A stretch of DNA of 64,000 nucleotides from Pseudomonadota bacterium (GTDB lineage Bacteria > Pseudomonadota > Gammaproteobacteria > JAKAQQ01): positions 53,734-117,733 of the forward strand of contig DAHXNI010000007.1 of assembly GCA_027365475.1 (NCBI GenBank), written 5' to 3'. Within the stretch, counting starts at the first letter, position 1. Each line of letters begins with the position of its first letter. Made by a program: the position numbers and the translations under genes. Shown here piece by piece: positions 1 through 9,139 of this stretch. The notes under the pieces were generated by a model. That model did not search any database, was not told the DNA's origin, and saw only the letters and a list, made by a program, of their open reading frames with translations.

Positions 1-249
1 CACTGCTTCGGCAAGCGTTTCGACTAGGGCAAAACGTCTGTCCTTTACGAGCGCCTGAATCGTCTCTGTCACCGTTTTGTAGTCGATCGTATCCTCTAGA
101 CGTCCGCTCGCAGCCGAAGGTGCCAGATCAACCGCCATCTCGACATCGAGTACGAGTCTCTGGCGGAGTGGTTGCTCGTAGGCATGAACGCCGATTGCGG
201 CATTCAGAGTGAGCCCGCGGATGAAAATACGATCCGTGGGATTGGTCAC
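1..249 (-). CDS. folB: Dihydroneopterin aldolase FolB (C-terminus beyond window)
   Basis: Minus-strand reading from a GTG at 249 gives 83 codons beginning MTNPTDRIFIRGLTLNAAIG, then VLDVEMAVDL, DTIDYKTV and LVETLAEAV. These are the N-terminal strand, DYxxV and VExLAE signatures of FolB, which cleaves 7,8-dihydroneopterin to 6-hydroxymethyl-dihydropterin in cytoplasmic folate synthesis. The GTG overlaps the tsaD stop codon (GTGA, 246-249), so the two genes are probably translationally coupled. The 3' part, about 35 residues, lies outside the window. Family assignment rests on recognised motifs. Confidence 0.85.
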   Translation of the reverse strand, partial: MTNPTDRIFIRGLTLNAAIGVHAYEQPLRQRLVLDVEMAVDLAPSAASGRLEDTIDYKTVTETIQALVKDRRFALVETLAEAV

Positions 250-1271
250 GCTCGGGATCCGGGCGGAGTCAGGGACTCGAGTGGCCAACGTGTCCTGACC
301 GGAACGAAGGCACCGGGACGCTCTCCCGCTTTGAGCCTGAGCCAGGCGACATGCGCGATCATGGCGGCGTTGTCGGTGCAGAACTCGGGAGACGGAAAGA
401 CGACCCGGATGGCAGATGCCGCTGCCCGTACGGTCAGCGCTTCCCGGAGCCGTTCGTTGGCGCTCACCCCACCGCATACCACAAGGCCCGAGTATCCGGC
501 TTGAGCGAGCGCGCGAAAACTCTTTTCGACCAGGACATCGACTACGGATGTTTCGAACGCAGCGGCGAGATCCGCCCGGTCCACCGAGGTCGGCACGGGC
601 AAGGCCCGAAGGGTATAGAGCAGCGCCGTCTTGAGGCCGCTGAAACTCATCTCGCACCCGCTTTGATCAAGCATGGGGCGCGGGAGTTCGAAGCGTCCCG
701 GGTGCCCCTCTCGCGCGAGCCGGGCCAGTGCCGCCCCACCGGGATAGGACAATCCGAGCAGAAGCGCCGCCTTGTCGAACGCCTCCCCCGCCGCATCGTC
801 CCGTGTGGCGCCGAGCAGCTGATAACGACCGAGAGCCCGCACGGCAACGAGCTCCGTATGCCCACCCGAGACGACCAGCGCGACGAAGGGTGGATCCAGC
901 CCTCCGGTGCCGAGACCACTCGAGAAAATGTGTGCCTCGAGATGGTGCACCCCGATAAACGGAATCCCGCGCGCAAAGGCCACGCTTTGCCCGAGCGCGT
1001 GGGCGACGTGGAGGGCGCCGGGCAATCCGGGGCCGACCGTGGCCGCTACCGCGGTGAGATCCCGAAGCCCCTTCCCGGTATCACACAAAAGCTTTTCGAT
1101 GAGGGGCAAAAGATCGCGCGCGTGATCGCGCGAGGCCAACTCGGGCACCACGCCTCCGAAGCGCGTGTGACGGTCCGCCTGGCTTTGAATCCGATGGCCG
1201 ACCAGCCCCTCCCCGTCATAGAGGGCCGCGGCAGTCTCGTCACAGGAGGTTTCGAGCGCGAGGAGGGTCAC
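246..1271 (-). CDS. tsaD: tRNA N6-adenosine threonylcarbamoyltransferase TsaD
   Basis: Transfers threonylcarbamoyl from TC-AMP to A37 of ANN-decoding tRNAs, together with TsaB and TsaE. The N-terminus LLALETSCDET and the metal-binding HHLEAH motif of the ASKHA fold are visible, and VVSGGHTELV and VCGGVSANERLR follow in order. I chose the GTG at 1271, giving 341 residues as usual for TsaD. An upstream start at 1313 would add about 14 residues unlike the family and would run through the rpsU promoter at 1280-1308. folB follows with a GTGA overlap; rpsU is divergent. Confidence 0.93.
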   Translation of the reverse strand: MTLLALETSCDETAAALYDGEGLVGHRIQSQADRHTRFGGVVPELASRDHARDLLPLIEKLLCDTGKGLRDLTAVAATVGPGLPGALHVAHALGQSVAFARGIPFIGVHHLEAHIFSSGLGTGGLDPPFVALVVSGGHTELVAVRALGRYQLLGATRDDAAGEAFDKAALLLGLSYPGGAALARLAREGHPGRFELPRPMLDQSGCEMSFSGLKTALLYTLRALPVPTSVDRADLAAAFETSVVDVLVEKSFRALAQAGYSGLVVCGGVSANERLREALTVRAAASAIRVVFPSPEFCTDNAAMIAHVAWLRLKAGERPGAFVPVRTRWPLESLTPPGSRA

Positions 1272-1279
1272 CGTCGAAA

Positions 1280-1308
1280 TTGGCAGTTGCGCGACATTCT
1301 GGTAAAAT
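1280..1308 (+). promoter_or_regulatory. Sigma-70 promoter of rpsU
   Basis: TTGGCA (1280-1285), a 17-bp spacer and TAAAAT (1303-1308) lie 46 bp upstream of the rpsU start codon. Spacing is ideal and both hexamers are one or two bases from consensus. It lies just outside tsaD if that gene starts at 1271. Confidence 0.6.
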
Positions 1309-1353
1309 ACCACGTTTTCCCCAGCTCACAGGTCAGGAGTCCCCGTTTCACCC

Positions 1354-1569
1354 ATGCCAACGATCCGCATTAAAGAAAACGAACATTTCGACGCCGCCTT
1401 GAGGCGTTTCAAGCGGGCCTGCGAGAAAGCGGGGATTCTGTCCGAACTGCGCCGGCGTGAGTTTTACGAGAAACCGACCCAGGAGCGCAAACGCCGCCGT
1501 GCGGCCGCGGTCAAGCGCCACATCAAAAAGAGTGCCCGGGACGTTTCACGGGTCGTACGCTCCTTCTGA
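1354..1569 (+). CDS. rpsU: 30S ribosomal protein S21
   Basis: A 71-residue basic protein with the full S21 signature ([19 protein letters not shown] at the start; [10 protein letters not shown] mid-protein). S21 binds the small subunit near the 3' end of 16S rRNA and helps initiation. It has an AGGAG ribosome-binding site about 15 nt upstream. It is the first gene of the macromolecular-synthesis cluster with the YqeY gene, dnaG and rpoD. Confidence 0.97.
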   Translation: MPTIRIKENEHFDAALRRFKRACEKAGILSELRRREFYEKPTQERKRRRAAAVKRHIKKSARDVSRVVRSF

Positions 1570-1583
1570 ACGCCTCTTCCCGC

Positions 1584-2030
1584 ATGTCGATTCAGGAACG
1601 TTTGGGCGAAGACATCAAAAGCGCCATGAAAGCCCGTGACGAAACCCGTCTCGGAACCCTTCGTTATGCGATGGCCGCGATTCGTCAGCGTGAAATCGAC
1701 ACCCGGCGCGCATTGGATGAAGCTGAAGTGATTGCTATCCTGGACAAACTCATCCGTCAGCATCGCGAATCCGCTGCGGCCTTTGCGGCAGGCAACCGGC
1801 TTGAGCTCGTCAAAGCGGCCGAGGCTGAAATCGCCCTCGTTTCGAGCTATCTCCCGCCGCGCCTGTCGGATACGGAACGCGACCGGATCATCGAGCAGGC
1901 AATCGGCGATCTGGGAGCCCAAAGCCTCAAAGACATGGGACGCGTGATGAACCGCCTCAAGGATGAACTCGCCGGCCGGGCCGATCTGTCCAAGGTGAGC
2001 CAAGAGGTCCGCTCCCGACTCGGCGGCTAA
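1584..2030 (+). CDS. GatB/YqeY domain protein
   Basis: 148 residues starting MSIQERLGEDIKSAMKARDE, with LIRQHRESA and YLPPRLSDTE, matching the free-standing YqeY family related to the tail domain of GatB. The molecular role of YqeY proteins is not well defined; a tRNA-related function is inferred from the homology with GatB. It starts 15 bp after rpsU and sits between rpsU and dnaG, a common arrangement in beta- and gammaproteobacteria. Confidence 0.93.
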   Translation: MSIQERLGEDIKSAMKARDETRLGTLRYAMAAIRQREIDTRRALDEAEVIAILDKLIRQHRESAAAFAAGNRLELVKAAEAEIALVSSYLPPRLSDTERDRIIEQAIGDLGAQSLKDMGRVMNRLKDELAGRADLSKVSQEVRSRLGG

Positions 2031-2052
2031 GCGGGACGGGGCGAGCCCGGGA

Positions 2053-3822
2053 ATGGCTGGCGAGCGAGTTCCACAGGCCTTCATCGACGAGGTTCTGGCC
2101 CGGACCGATCTCGTCGCCCTGATCGGTACCCGGGTCGACCTCAAAAAAAGCGGACGCGACTTCACCGGTCGCTGCCCTTTCCACGAGGAACGCACCCCTT
2201 CCTTCACGGTAAGCCCAACCAAGCAGTTCTATCACTGCTTCGGATGCGGCGCGCATGGTAGCGCCGTTGGGTTTCTCATGGCCTTCGACCGGGTGAGTTT
2301 CCCCGAAGCCCTCGAATCATTGGCCCACGAGGTCGGACTCGAACTGCCTGACCGGACAAGAGCGGCTCCCGACCCTGAGCGCATCCAGGCACTCGCCCTC
2401 AGCGAGGCGGCGGCGGCCTTTTTCGGAAAAGCGCTCGCAAAATCCACGCCAGCAGGAAACTACCTTGCTGAGCGCGGGGTGGGGCGGGAGATCGCAGAGC
2501 GTTTCCGCCTGGGATACGCGCCTGGCGGGCAGACGCTCGTCCAGACACTCGGCACGGATGCCGGGTGCCTCGCGCGTCTTGCAAAAATCGGCCTCAGCGT
2601 AAACCGCAGGGACCGGTTCCGGAACCGGATCATGTTCCCGATCCGCAATGTTCGCGGTGAGATTCTCGGTTTCGGTGGCCGTGCCATCCAGCCCGGCGAC
2701 CAGCCCAAATACTTGAACTCGCCCGAGACCCCCTTTTTCCACAAAGGCTCCGAGCTCTACGGGCTTTATGAAGCGCGGGCTGGTGGAGAACGTCTCGAAC
2801 GCCTGATCGTGGTCGAAGGTTATCTCGACGTCATCGCGCTCGCCCAGGCCGGTGTGACCGAGACGGTCGCGACGCTCGGAACGGCCCTCACTGCTGAACA
2901 GGTCCAAAAACTGGTCGGGGCGAGCCCCGAGGTCGTGTTTTGTTTCGACGGCGACCCCGCCGGACGGCGGGCGTCCTTTCGCGCGCTTGAGACTGCGCTG
3001 CCCTTCGCCCGGGACGGGCGCAACTTCCGGTTTCTCGGTCTGCCGGATGGCGAAGATCCGGACAGTTTCGTGCGCCGTGAAGGAGCACAGGCGTTTCACG
3101 CACGGCTCGCACGCAGCCGGAGCCTTTCAGAAGCCATCTTTTTTGCACTGGAGAAACGCTTTGAGCCCAAAAGCATTGAAGGCCGGGCTGCGCTCGCACG
3201 TGAGGCACAAAGACTGACCGGACTCGTGCGGGATCCGCTCTTCCGAGAACTCCTGGTGCAGGGCATTACCGAGCGCTTTCACCTGCCCGGCCGGGTGATC
3301 GCCACACCGGATCCCGTCCGGACCCCCTCCCGAAGCAACGCACGCAGCCCCTCAGGGACGCCTCGCATCGAACGTGGCCGAGGCGGGCTTGTCCACCAGC
3401 TGCTCGCCCACCTGCTTCACCAGCCACGCCTCATCCGTTTCCTGCCCCCAGCATCCGAACTCCAGACGTTCCCGATGCCCGGCCTGGAACATGTGGGCAA
3501 CATCCAGGCTGCCTGGGCTGAACGCGGTGATTTCACGACCGGGCGTCTGCTCGAATATTTCCGGGAAACACCGACGGGCGAGGCGCTCGCGGTGCTCGCA
3601 GCCCAGGCCACCCCGCTCGACGAGGAGGCGAGCCAGGAGGAGGTTCTGGCCCTGATCGACCAGATCCGGGCCCAAAATACCACTGCTGTGCGGCTCGAGA
3701 CTCTCCTCGCGCGCTCCCGTGAGCGCGACCTCACAACTGATGAAAAGAAGGAAATTCAAGCACTTGAACTGGTCTCCAAGCGTTCGCGCAAGCACCCAGG
3801 GGCGGGCACCCCAAATGGATGA
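2053..3822 (+). CDS. dnaG: DNA primase DnaG
   Basis: Synthesises RNA primers at the replication fork in association with the DnaB helicase. Domains in order: the CHC2 zinc-binding domain (residues about 38-65, CPFHEERTPSF and HCFGCGA), the catalytic core, and the TOPRIM domain (VVEGYLDVIAL near 258, CFDGDPAGRRA near 310). The C-terminal helicase-binding part is divergent. At 589 residues it is close to the E. coli protein. It follows the YqeY gene by 22 bp and precedes rpoD. Confidence 0.96.
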   Translation: MAGERVPQAFIDEVLARTDLVALIGTRVDLKKSGRDFTGRCPFHEERTPSFTVSPTKQFYHCFGCGAHGSAVGFLMAFDRVSFPEALESLAHEVGLELPDRTRAAPDPERIQALALSEAAAAFFGKALAKSTPAGNYLAERGVGREIAERFRLGYAPGGQTLVQTLGTDAGCLARLAKIGLSVNRRDRFRNRIMFPIRNVRGEILGFGGRAIQPGDQPKYLNSPETPFFHKGSELYGLYEARAGGERLERLIVVEGYLDVIALAQAGVTETVATLGTALTAEQVQKLVGASPEVVFCFDGDPAGRRASFRALETALPFARDGRNFRFLGLPDGEDPDSFVRREGAQAFHARLARSRSLSEAIFFALEKRFEPKSIEGRAALAREAQRLTGLVRDPLFRELLVQGITERFHLPGRVIATPDPVRTPSRSNARSPSGTPRIERGRGGLVHQLLAHLLHQPRLIRFLPPASELQTFPMPGLEHVGNIQAAWAERGDFTTGRLLEYFRETPTGEALAVLAAQATPLDEEASQEEVLALIDQIRAQNTTAVRLETLLARSRERDLTTDEKKEIQALELVSKRSRKHPGAGTPNG

Positions 3823-3842
3823 GTGAATCTTCCAAAGAGCGT

Positions 3843-3848
3843 TATAAT
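3843..3848 (+). promoter_or_regulatory. Possible -10 box upstream of rpoD
   Basis: A perfect TATAAT lies 44 bp before the rpoD start in the dnaG-rpoD gap. No convincing -35 hexamer is present at the right distance, so this is only a candidate internal promoter letting rpoD be expressed separately from rpsU-dnaG. Confidence 0.35.
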
Positions 3849-3892
3849 TACAGGTTCCGCCCCACGTTTACCAAACCCAGAGGTTACCCCTC

Positions 3893-5755
3893 ATGAGTGA
3901 TGACCGTAACACCCAGCTTCGCCAGCTCATCGCCAAAGGGAAGGAACAGGGTTACCTGACCTACAGCGAGGTCAACGATTTTCTGCCCAGGGATATCGTC
4001 GATCCGGAGCAGCTCGACGAGATCATTTCCGTCATCAACGACATGGGTATCGCGGTGCACGACACGGTGCCGGATGCGGCGCTCGAACTTCTGCTATTGG
4101 CCGATCACCAGGTCAACGAAGACGACGAGGCGATGGAGGAGGCCGCAGCCGCCTTGGCTTCAGTCGACTCGGCACTCGGCCGGACGACCGACCCGGTTCG
4201 GATGTACATGCGCGAAATGGGACAGGTCGATCTCCTCACGCGCGAAGGGGAAATCGGAATTGCCAAGCGGATTGAGGAGGGGTTGAACCAGAAATACGCG
4301 GCACTTGCGACCTTCCCGGGTGTCATCGGACGCTTCTTGGCCGAGTATGAGCTTGTAACAACCGGCCAGATCAAGCTGGCAGAACTGATCCAGGGTTTCC
4401 GGGATCCGGAAAGCGGCGCCCCGCTTTCAGACGACAATGCTCAACCCATTCCCATCATTGAACTCGGTAGCGAACCCGCCCCCGAAGAAGAAGATGAACT
4501 GGAACCGGTCGTCGAGGAGGAGGATCTGCCCATGGTCGGGCCGAACCCCGAACTGGCCTCCGAGATGATCCACAAGCTCGAACGTGCCTATTCAAAAGCC
4601 TACCGCGCGCTCGCCGAAAGCAAACGGGATGTCCGGACATTCAAAACACTCCACCAGGCCGCCATCGCCCTGCAACGCTTCCGACTGACCCCACGGACCA
4701 TGGAGACCCTGACCCAGACCCTGCGTCAGACCATCGAAAGCATCCGGAAGATTGAGCGCGAGATCATGCATCTTTGCGTCGAACGCGTAGGCATGCCCAA
4801 AAAAGATTTCATCAAGAGCTTCCCGCAGCGTGAGACCGCAACCACCTGGATCGACGCGCACATACGTGCGAAACGCAAATGGTCCTCAGCGCTCCGTGAA
4901 ATCAAACCCGATGTGCTGGGTCTCCAGGAACGCCTGATCGCGATTGAAACGCTTCATCATCTCAAGATCGCCGAGATCAAGGAAATCTACCGCCAGATGA
5001 TGATTGGGGAAACCAAGGCTCGTCGGGCAAAGAAGGAGATGGTCGAGGCCAATCTGCGTCTTGTGATCTCGATCGCGAAGAAGTACACGAACCGGGGGCT
5101 CCAGTTTCTTGATCTCATTCAGGAAGGGAACATCGGCCTCATGAAAGCGGTCGACAAATTCGAATACCGCCGGGGCTACAAGTTTTCGACCTATGCGACC
5201 TGGTGGATCCGCCAGGCCATCACCCGCTCCATCGCCGATCAGGCGCGTACGATCCGCATTCCGGTTCATATGATCGAGACCATCAACAAACTCAACCGGA
5301 TTTCGCGCCAGCTACTCCAGGAGAAGGGCCGCGAGCCCACGCCGGACGAGCTGGCCAAACGGATGGACATGCCCGAGGATAAGGTCCGCAAGGTCATGCG
5401 GATCGCCAAGGAGCCGATCTCCATGGAGACTCCGGTGAGTGACGACGAGGATTCGCACCTCGGGGATTTCATCGAGGATGTGAACATGCCGGCACCGATC
5501 GAGCAGGCTACCTCCGAAAGTCTGCGCCATACCACGCATTCGGTCCTGTCGACCCTGACACCCCGTGAAGCCAAAGTGCTGCGCATGCGGTTCGGGATCG
5601 ACATGAATACCGACCATACGCTTGAGGAAGTCGGCAAACAGTTCGACGTGACCCGTGAACGGATCCGCCAGATCGAAGCCAAGGCGCTCCGGAAGCTTCG
5701 CCATCCGTCCCGTGCCACCCGGCTCAAGAGCTTTATCGACGAATCTTCATCCTGA
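3893..5755 (+). CDS. rpoD: RNA polymerase sigma factor RpoD (sigma-70)
   Basis: Primary sigma factor, 620 residues. Region 1.1 ([21 protein letters not shown]) is at the N-terminus and region 1.2 ([11 protein letters not shown]) near 100. After an acidic non-conserved region come region 2 ([34 protein letters not shown]), region 3 and the region 4 helix-turn-helix ([20 protein letters not shown]) at the C-terminus. All core-binding and promoter-recognition segments are intact. It is the last gene of the rpsU-dnaG-rpoD cluster. Confidence 0.98.
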   Translation: MSDDRNTQLRQLIAKGKEQGYLTYSEVNDFLPRDIVDPEQLDEIISVINDMGIAVHDTVPDAALELLLLADHQVNEDDEAMEEAAAALASVDSALGRTTDPVRMYMREMGQVDLLTREGEIGIAKRIEEGLNQKYAALATFPGVIGRFLAEYELVTTGQIKLAELIQGFRDPESGAPLSDDNAQPIPIIELGSEPAPEEEDELEPVVEEEDLPMVGPNPELASEMIHKLERAYSKAYRALAESKRDVRTFKTLHQAAIALQRFRLTPRTMETLTQTLRQTIESIRKIEREIMHLCVERVGMPKKDFIKSFPQRETATTWIDAHIRAKRKWSSALREIKPDVLGLQERLIAIETLHHLKIAEIKEIYRQMMIGETKARRAKKEMVEANLRLVISIAKKYTNRGLQFLDLIQEGNIGLMKAVDKFEYRRGYKFSTYATWWIRQAITRSIADQARTIRIPVHMIETINKLNRISRQLLQEKGREPTPDELAKRMDMPEDKVRKVMRIAKEPISMETPVSDDEDSHLGDFIEDVNMPAPIEQATSESLRHTTHSVLSTLTPREAKVLRMRFGIDMNTDHTLEEVGKQFDVTRERIRQIEAKALRKLRHPSRATRLKSFIDESSS

Positions 5756-6668
5756 GTACGGTTCCGGATTGCAGGGATCAGTCATCTGCCCAGACCCGGA
5801 TCGGGTTTACGTGAATCTTGTTGGCGTGCCGGGTCTCCTCGGACCGGAGCTTGGTTCTGCACCGAGCGCATGAGTCTCAAAAGATCCGCTCTGAAAGCCG
5901 TGCAGCCGCCTTCATCCTCCGGGGGCGGAGGAGCTCTGGACCCGGGGAGCCTGCTGGGGTTGTTGCTCGTCCTCCTGTGGGGACGTCGGCGGTCTCTGAG
6001 ACCTCGCATGGGTTAGAAAACGAGCCGTTCCGCGCAGGGGATGTCGGATGGATCGGCAGAGACTCCCATTATGTCGGTTCGACGGGGTTTGCGGGACGGG
6101 TGGTCCGTCTCGCCCCTTCGGATCCTCAGTACACGCGGGGTGCGCAGCGGGGCTTCCCCGCAGGAGCCGACAGTCGTCTCCTGGAGCCGCGCGTGTCCGG
6201 GACCGTCACGGCCAAGTGGTTTCCCAACCGGGGGTTGCCCCAAACAGGGCGCTCCATCCCAAGGTGGGATCAACCGCGGCAGGCACCAAACGGGCCATCA
6301 AGCTCCAGGGGCTTTGTCCGGAAGCTTTCAACCTCGTTTTGCACAGAGCCAGTACTTTTTTAAATCGCCACCTGTATCCCTGGGCGGATCGGCCATGATC
6401 AAAGACGAGGATTGCGCGACCGATTCGAGATTGTGCTGGCGGAGGCTCCGGACCGTGTGAGCCGCAACCAGACCGACGTGGTGACACTGCTCAAGTACCT
6501 GCGCTTTGCCGGTTTTTGATCGTCATCTTGAGCGAGAGCAAGATCACCCAGTTCCTTTTCGACCTCACAGGCACGAGAAATGCGCTATTCCTGAAGGGCC
6601 TAGCCGCGAAGACGCATAGCGACACCCGAACAATGAAGGCAGCGCCGCCACCAGGGTGCCCACCCGAG
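5756..6668. other. Gene-poor stretch after rpoD
   Basis: About 900 bp without a convincing full-length gene. Several overlapping frames are open, as expected at this GC content, but none resembles a known family. Two things stand out: the 48-codon ORF at 5870-6016 with a GlyGly-CTERM-like tail, and a coding-like frame ending in a stop near 6519 (last residues VVTLLKYLRFAGF) that looks like the 3' end of a lost gene. No tRNA was recognised here. Confidence 0.5.
5870..6016 (+). CDS. Small ORF with GlyGly-CTERM-like sorting tail
   Basis: 48 codons from ATG to TAG. The C-terminal half is Ser-Ser-Ser-Gly-Gly-Gly-Gly, then a hydrophobic run (ALDPGSLLGLLLVLLW) and a basic cluster (GRRRSLRPR). This is the architecture of the GlyGly-CTERM signal processed by rhombosortase. 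The frame is open upstream only to a stop at 5813, so it is either a very small protein or the surviving tail of a degraded exported protein. It has no clear ribosome-binding site. Confidence 0.35.
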   Translation: MSLKRSALKAVQPPSSSGGGGALDPGSLLGLLLVLLWGRRRSLRPRMG

Positions 6669-6697
6669 TTGACAATATTTAGATAAATATCTAAACT
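6669..6697 (+). promoter_or_regulatory. Promoter and operator of the sdpR-sdpI pair
   Basis: TTGACA (6669-6674), 17 bp, TAAACT (6692-6697). A perfect inverted repeat, TTTAGAT-AAAT-ATCTAAA (6678-6695), fills the spacer and overlaps the -10, as expected of a repressor site for the ArsR-type protein encoded immediately downstream. Transcription should begin around 6703-6704, only two or three bases before the ATG at 6706, so the mRNA is probably leaderless. Confidence 0.7.
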
Positions 6698-6705
6698 TAG
6701 ATGCC

Positions 6706-6984
6706 ATGAAACAGCAGGATATCTTTCGCGCACTATCCGATCCGAGCCGTCGGCGCATCCTCAAGGCGCTGCAGAAGGGATCAATGACCGCTGGCGAGAT
6801 CGGCACGCTTTTTAAGTTCACGGGCGCCTCGCTCTCCCATCACTTCTCCATCTTGAAATCTGCCGATCTCGTCCGCACCGAGCGACGTGGACAGCACATC
6901 ATCTACTCCCTGAACAGCACTGTCTTCGAGGACGCCTCGCGCATCGTGCTGGATCTTTTTTCCGTGAGGAGACCCAAACCATGA
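6706..6984 (+). CDS. ArsR-family winged-helix repressor, SdpR-like
   Basis: 92 residues with the compact ArsR fold: IFRALSDPSRRRILKAL, then the recognition helix GASLSHHFSILKSADLV and the wing RRGQHIIYSLN. There is no Cys-rich metal site. Pairing with an SdpI-like membrane protein matches the Bacillus SdpR autorepressor, which is titrated by SdpI. It overlaps the next gene by ATGA (6981-6984). Autoregulation through the palindrome at 6678-6695 is inferred from position. Confidence 0.85.
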   Translation: MKQQDIFRALSDPSRRRILKALQKGSMTAGEIGTLFKFTGASLSHHFSILKSADLVRTERRGQHIIYSLNSTVFEDASRIVLDLFSVRRPKP

Positions 6985-7649
6985 CTTTCAAACGCGCCAC
7001 CCTATTGGGATTCGTACTCGTCGTGATCGCTTTCGCCTTCGCGCTCTGGCTCTATCCCTCGCTCCCGAACGCCGTTCCGATCCACTGGGGTCCGACTGGC
7101 CGTGTGAATGGCTATGCGCCCAAACCTTGGGGAGCATTCATCGGTCCCCTCACCCTCCTCGGGATCTGGATCGTCTTCTGGATCCTGCCACGTATCTCGC
7201 CCCGGGGCTATCGCCTGGAACCCTTCCAGGCCGTCTATGGCACGATCGAGCTTGCCCTGCTCGGACTGTTGCTGATTCTTGCCGTGGCAAGCCTTCTGGC
7301 CGCGGATGGACGCGCAGTCGATATCGCCCTCGTGGCACCGCTCACCGTGGGAATCCTGTTCGTAATTCTCGGTAACTACATGGGCAAGATGACCAAAAAC
7401 TTCTTCGTGGGAATCCGTACACCCTGGACTCTCGCGAGCGATGAAGTCTGGACCCGCACCCACCATCTCGGCGGATGGCTTTTCGTACTTGCAGGACTCG
7501 CCCTGATCATCGAGGCGCTCTTAGGCGCAATCGCGCCCGGGATCATTCTCTTGACCGCTCTGATTCCGGCCCTCGTGCCGGTTGTCTACTCGTATGTTCT
7601 CTACAAGCGGATCGAGGGCTTCGGGCCCGGAACCCCGGGTTCGCCATGA
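6981..7649 (+). CDS. SdpI-family integral membrane protein (DUF1648)
   Basis: 222 residues with about six membrane segments. The first is followed by YPSLPNAVPIHWGPTGRVNGY, the DUF1648 signature (P-x-HWG-x-G-x-NGY), and the second half carries GKMTKNFFVGIRTPWTL, the SdpI signature. In Bacillus SdpI gives immunity to the SdpC toxin and signals to SdpR. No SdpC-like toxin gene is seen nearby, so here it may act only as a stress-sensing or immunity pair. It is translationally coupled to the regulator. Confidence 0.85.
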   Translation: MTFKRATLLGFVLVVIAFAFALWLYPSLPNAVPIHWGPTGRVNGYAPKPWGAFIGPLTLLGIWIVFWILPRISPRGYRLEPFQAVYGTIELALLGLLLILAVASLLAADGRAVDIALVAPLTVGILFVILGNYMGKMTKNFFVGIRTPWTLASDEVWTRTHHLGGWLFVLAGLALIIEALLGAIAPGIILLTALIPALVPVVYSYVLYKRIEGFGPGTPGSP

Positions 7650-8096
7650 GCGCGTAGCCGCCAGGCATCACGGATCACTCCCTGATGAGCGCGCCGGGTC
7701 GCGCTTCCTTTGCACGCCCCCCACACGTTTATTCGGGTTTCGCCGATCACTTCCGGGGCCTTCATCTGTCCGGGCGATCCCGAGCAGCGCATAATGGGAA
7801 TCGGCTTGCCCCTCATGAGAAGCGCTCGGCGAACGGGTAAGCTTGAGCGGATGGAGGGAAACCCTCATGTCAACCGAATTCCAGAACCCGGGTCGCGATA
7901 CTTGCCAAGTCAATTCCACCATCGCGTCGGCATGGCCGTTCGGATACCCGGATTCTGCAAAAAATACAGCTGACGAGACGGATAAATACCGGATCGATGC
8001 CGGAGGCGGCTGCTCGTTTCGAATCCATGATTCACCATCCGGACAGTTGGGAGCGGCCCTTACGCTGACTCTCCTGACATCAATGCGGCTTGCACC
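7650..8096. other. Intergenic stretch before the cysteine-synthase-like gene
   Basis: About 450 bp with no recognised gene. It contains the weak ORF at 7843-8100, a short hairpin (GAGGG-AAA-CCCTC) near 7855-7867, and no clear promoter or terminator. Confidence 0.4.
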
Positions 8097-8100
8097 GTGA
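7843..8100 (+). CDS. Weak hypothetical ORF ending in GTGA overlap with the next gene
   Basis: Up to 85 codons; an internal ATG at 7867 follows a GGAGG about a dozen bases upstream. Its stop overlaps the GTG start of the next gene (GTGA, 8097-8100), as coupled genes do. The protein resembles nothing I know and has no clear domain, signal or membrane segment. It may be a chance open frame in a leader region. Confidence 0.2.
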   Translation: MSGWRETLMSTEFQNPGRDTCQVNSTIASAWPFGYPDSAKNTADETDKYRIDAGGGCSFRIHDSPSGQLGAALTLTLLTSMRLAP

Positions 8101-9047
8101 CCCGGCGCTACCCCACGCTTTCACCGGATATTCTTGATGCGATCGGCGACACCCCGCTCGTCCAAGTCGATGGCATCTTTGCCAAACTCGAATTCCTGAA
8201 CCCGTCGGGCTCCATCAAGGCGCGCATCGCCCGCTACATGATCGAGAAAGCCGAGCAGGAGGGTCTTCTGCACCCCGGCGACACTATCGTCGAAGCGACA
8301 AGCGGCAATACGGGTAACGCCCTCGCCCTGGTTGCAGCCGTCAAGGGCTATCGCATGCTGGTCGTGATGCCCGAAGGGCTTTCCAGCGAACGGGTTGCCA
8401 TCTCGCGCGCGTACGGCGCAGAGGTGTTGTTTGCAGGCCGGTTTCACGTGAACGACGCTCTGGACAAGGCCCGTGAACTCGGCCGGCAACGGGGCTACTT
8501 CTGCCCCCACCAGTTCGAGTCGGAATGGAACGTGGAGGAAAACCGGCTGCTCCTCGGTCCCGAGATTTTGGCGCAGCTGCCGCCTGGCCGGCTACCGGAT
8601 GCCCTGGTGATGGGGGTAGGGACTGGAGGCACGCTCATCGGCGTGGGCCAGGCATTTCGTGCGGCCAATCCACGCGCGCGCCTCTTCGCACTCGAACCCT
8701 CCGAATCCTGCACACTGCTTTGCGGAGAGATCGCCGAGCACGCGATCGAAGGCATTTCAGACGGCTTCATACCCGGCATCTTCGCCCGTCATGCGGATCT
8801 CGTGGATCGGATTCTCGCGGTATCAAGTGCGGAGTCGATTGCAGCCATGCGTGAGCTCGCAAGGCACCACGGTCTTTTTTGTGGTCCAAGCTCGGGCGCT
8901 CACCTCGTCGCCGCCCGGCGGATTCGTACCCTGCACCCGGAGTTGCAGACGGTCGTGACCCTTTTCTGCGACGAAGGCGAAAAGTATCTCCATGAACACT
9001 TCATGTCGGCAGATGCGCCTCCGCTCGACACTTCGCATTTCACCTGA
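8097..9047 (+). CDS. PLP-dependent cysteine synthase family protein
   Basis: 316 residues of the fold-type II PLP family (CysK/CysM/CBS). The Schiff-base lysine is K41 in NPSGSIKARIA, the substrate loop is EATSGNTGNALA near 67, and the phosphate-binding loop is MGVGTGGTLIGVG near 175. The likely reaction is O-acetylserine (or a related activated serine) plus sulfide to cysteine. The sequence begins at a GTG. CysK, CysM or a thiosulfate- or cystathionine-directed relative cannot be told apart by eye. It stands alone, followed by a DUF488 gene. Confidence 0.88.
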   Translation: MTRRYPTLSPDILDAIGDTPLVQVDGIFAKLEFLNPSGSIKARIARYMIEKAEQEGLLHPGDTIVEATSGNTGNALALVAAVKGYRMLVVMPEGLSSERVAISRAYGAEVLFAGRFHVNDALDKARELGRQRGYFCPHQFESEWNVEENRLLLGPEILAQLPPGRLPDALVMGVGTGGTLIGVGQAFRAANPRARLFALEPSESCTLLCGEIAEHAIEGISDGFIPGIFARHADLVDRILAVSSAESIAAMRELARHHGLFCGPSSGAHLVAARRIRTLHPELQTVVTLFCDEGEKYLHEHFMSADAPPLDTSHFT

Positions 9048-9139
9048 TCGGGGTCGCCCGAGGTGCCACCTGAAACGAGCGACACCGGGGCGGCCACCTC
9101 TGAAGCCCTCCCCGGCCATACACTTAAGAAAACGCGATC

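Noticed and set aside
5818..6487. Several 100-180-codon ORFs downstream of rpoD
   Set aside because: They overlap one another on both strands, have low-complexity Arg/Pro/Ser-rich translations and match no family; they are probably chance frames.
8440..8456. TTTCACGTGAAC in the cysteine-synthase-like gene as a third parS site
   Set aside because: The central core matches parS, but the outer bases on one side do not; two exact sites exist in recF, so this is likely coincidence.
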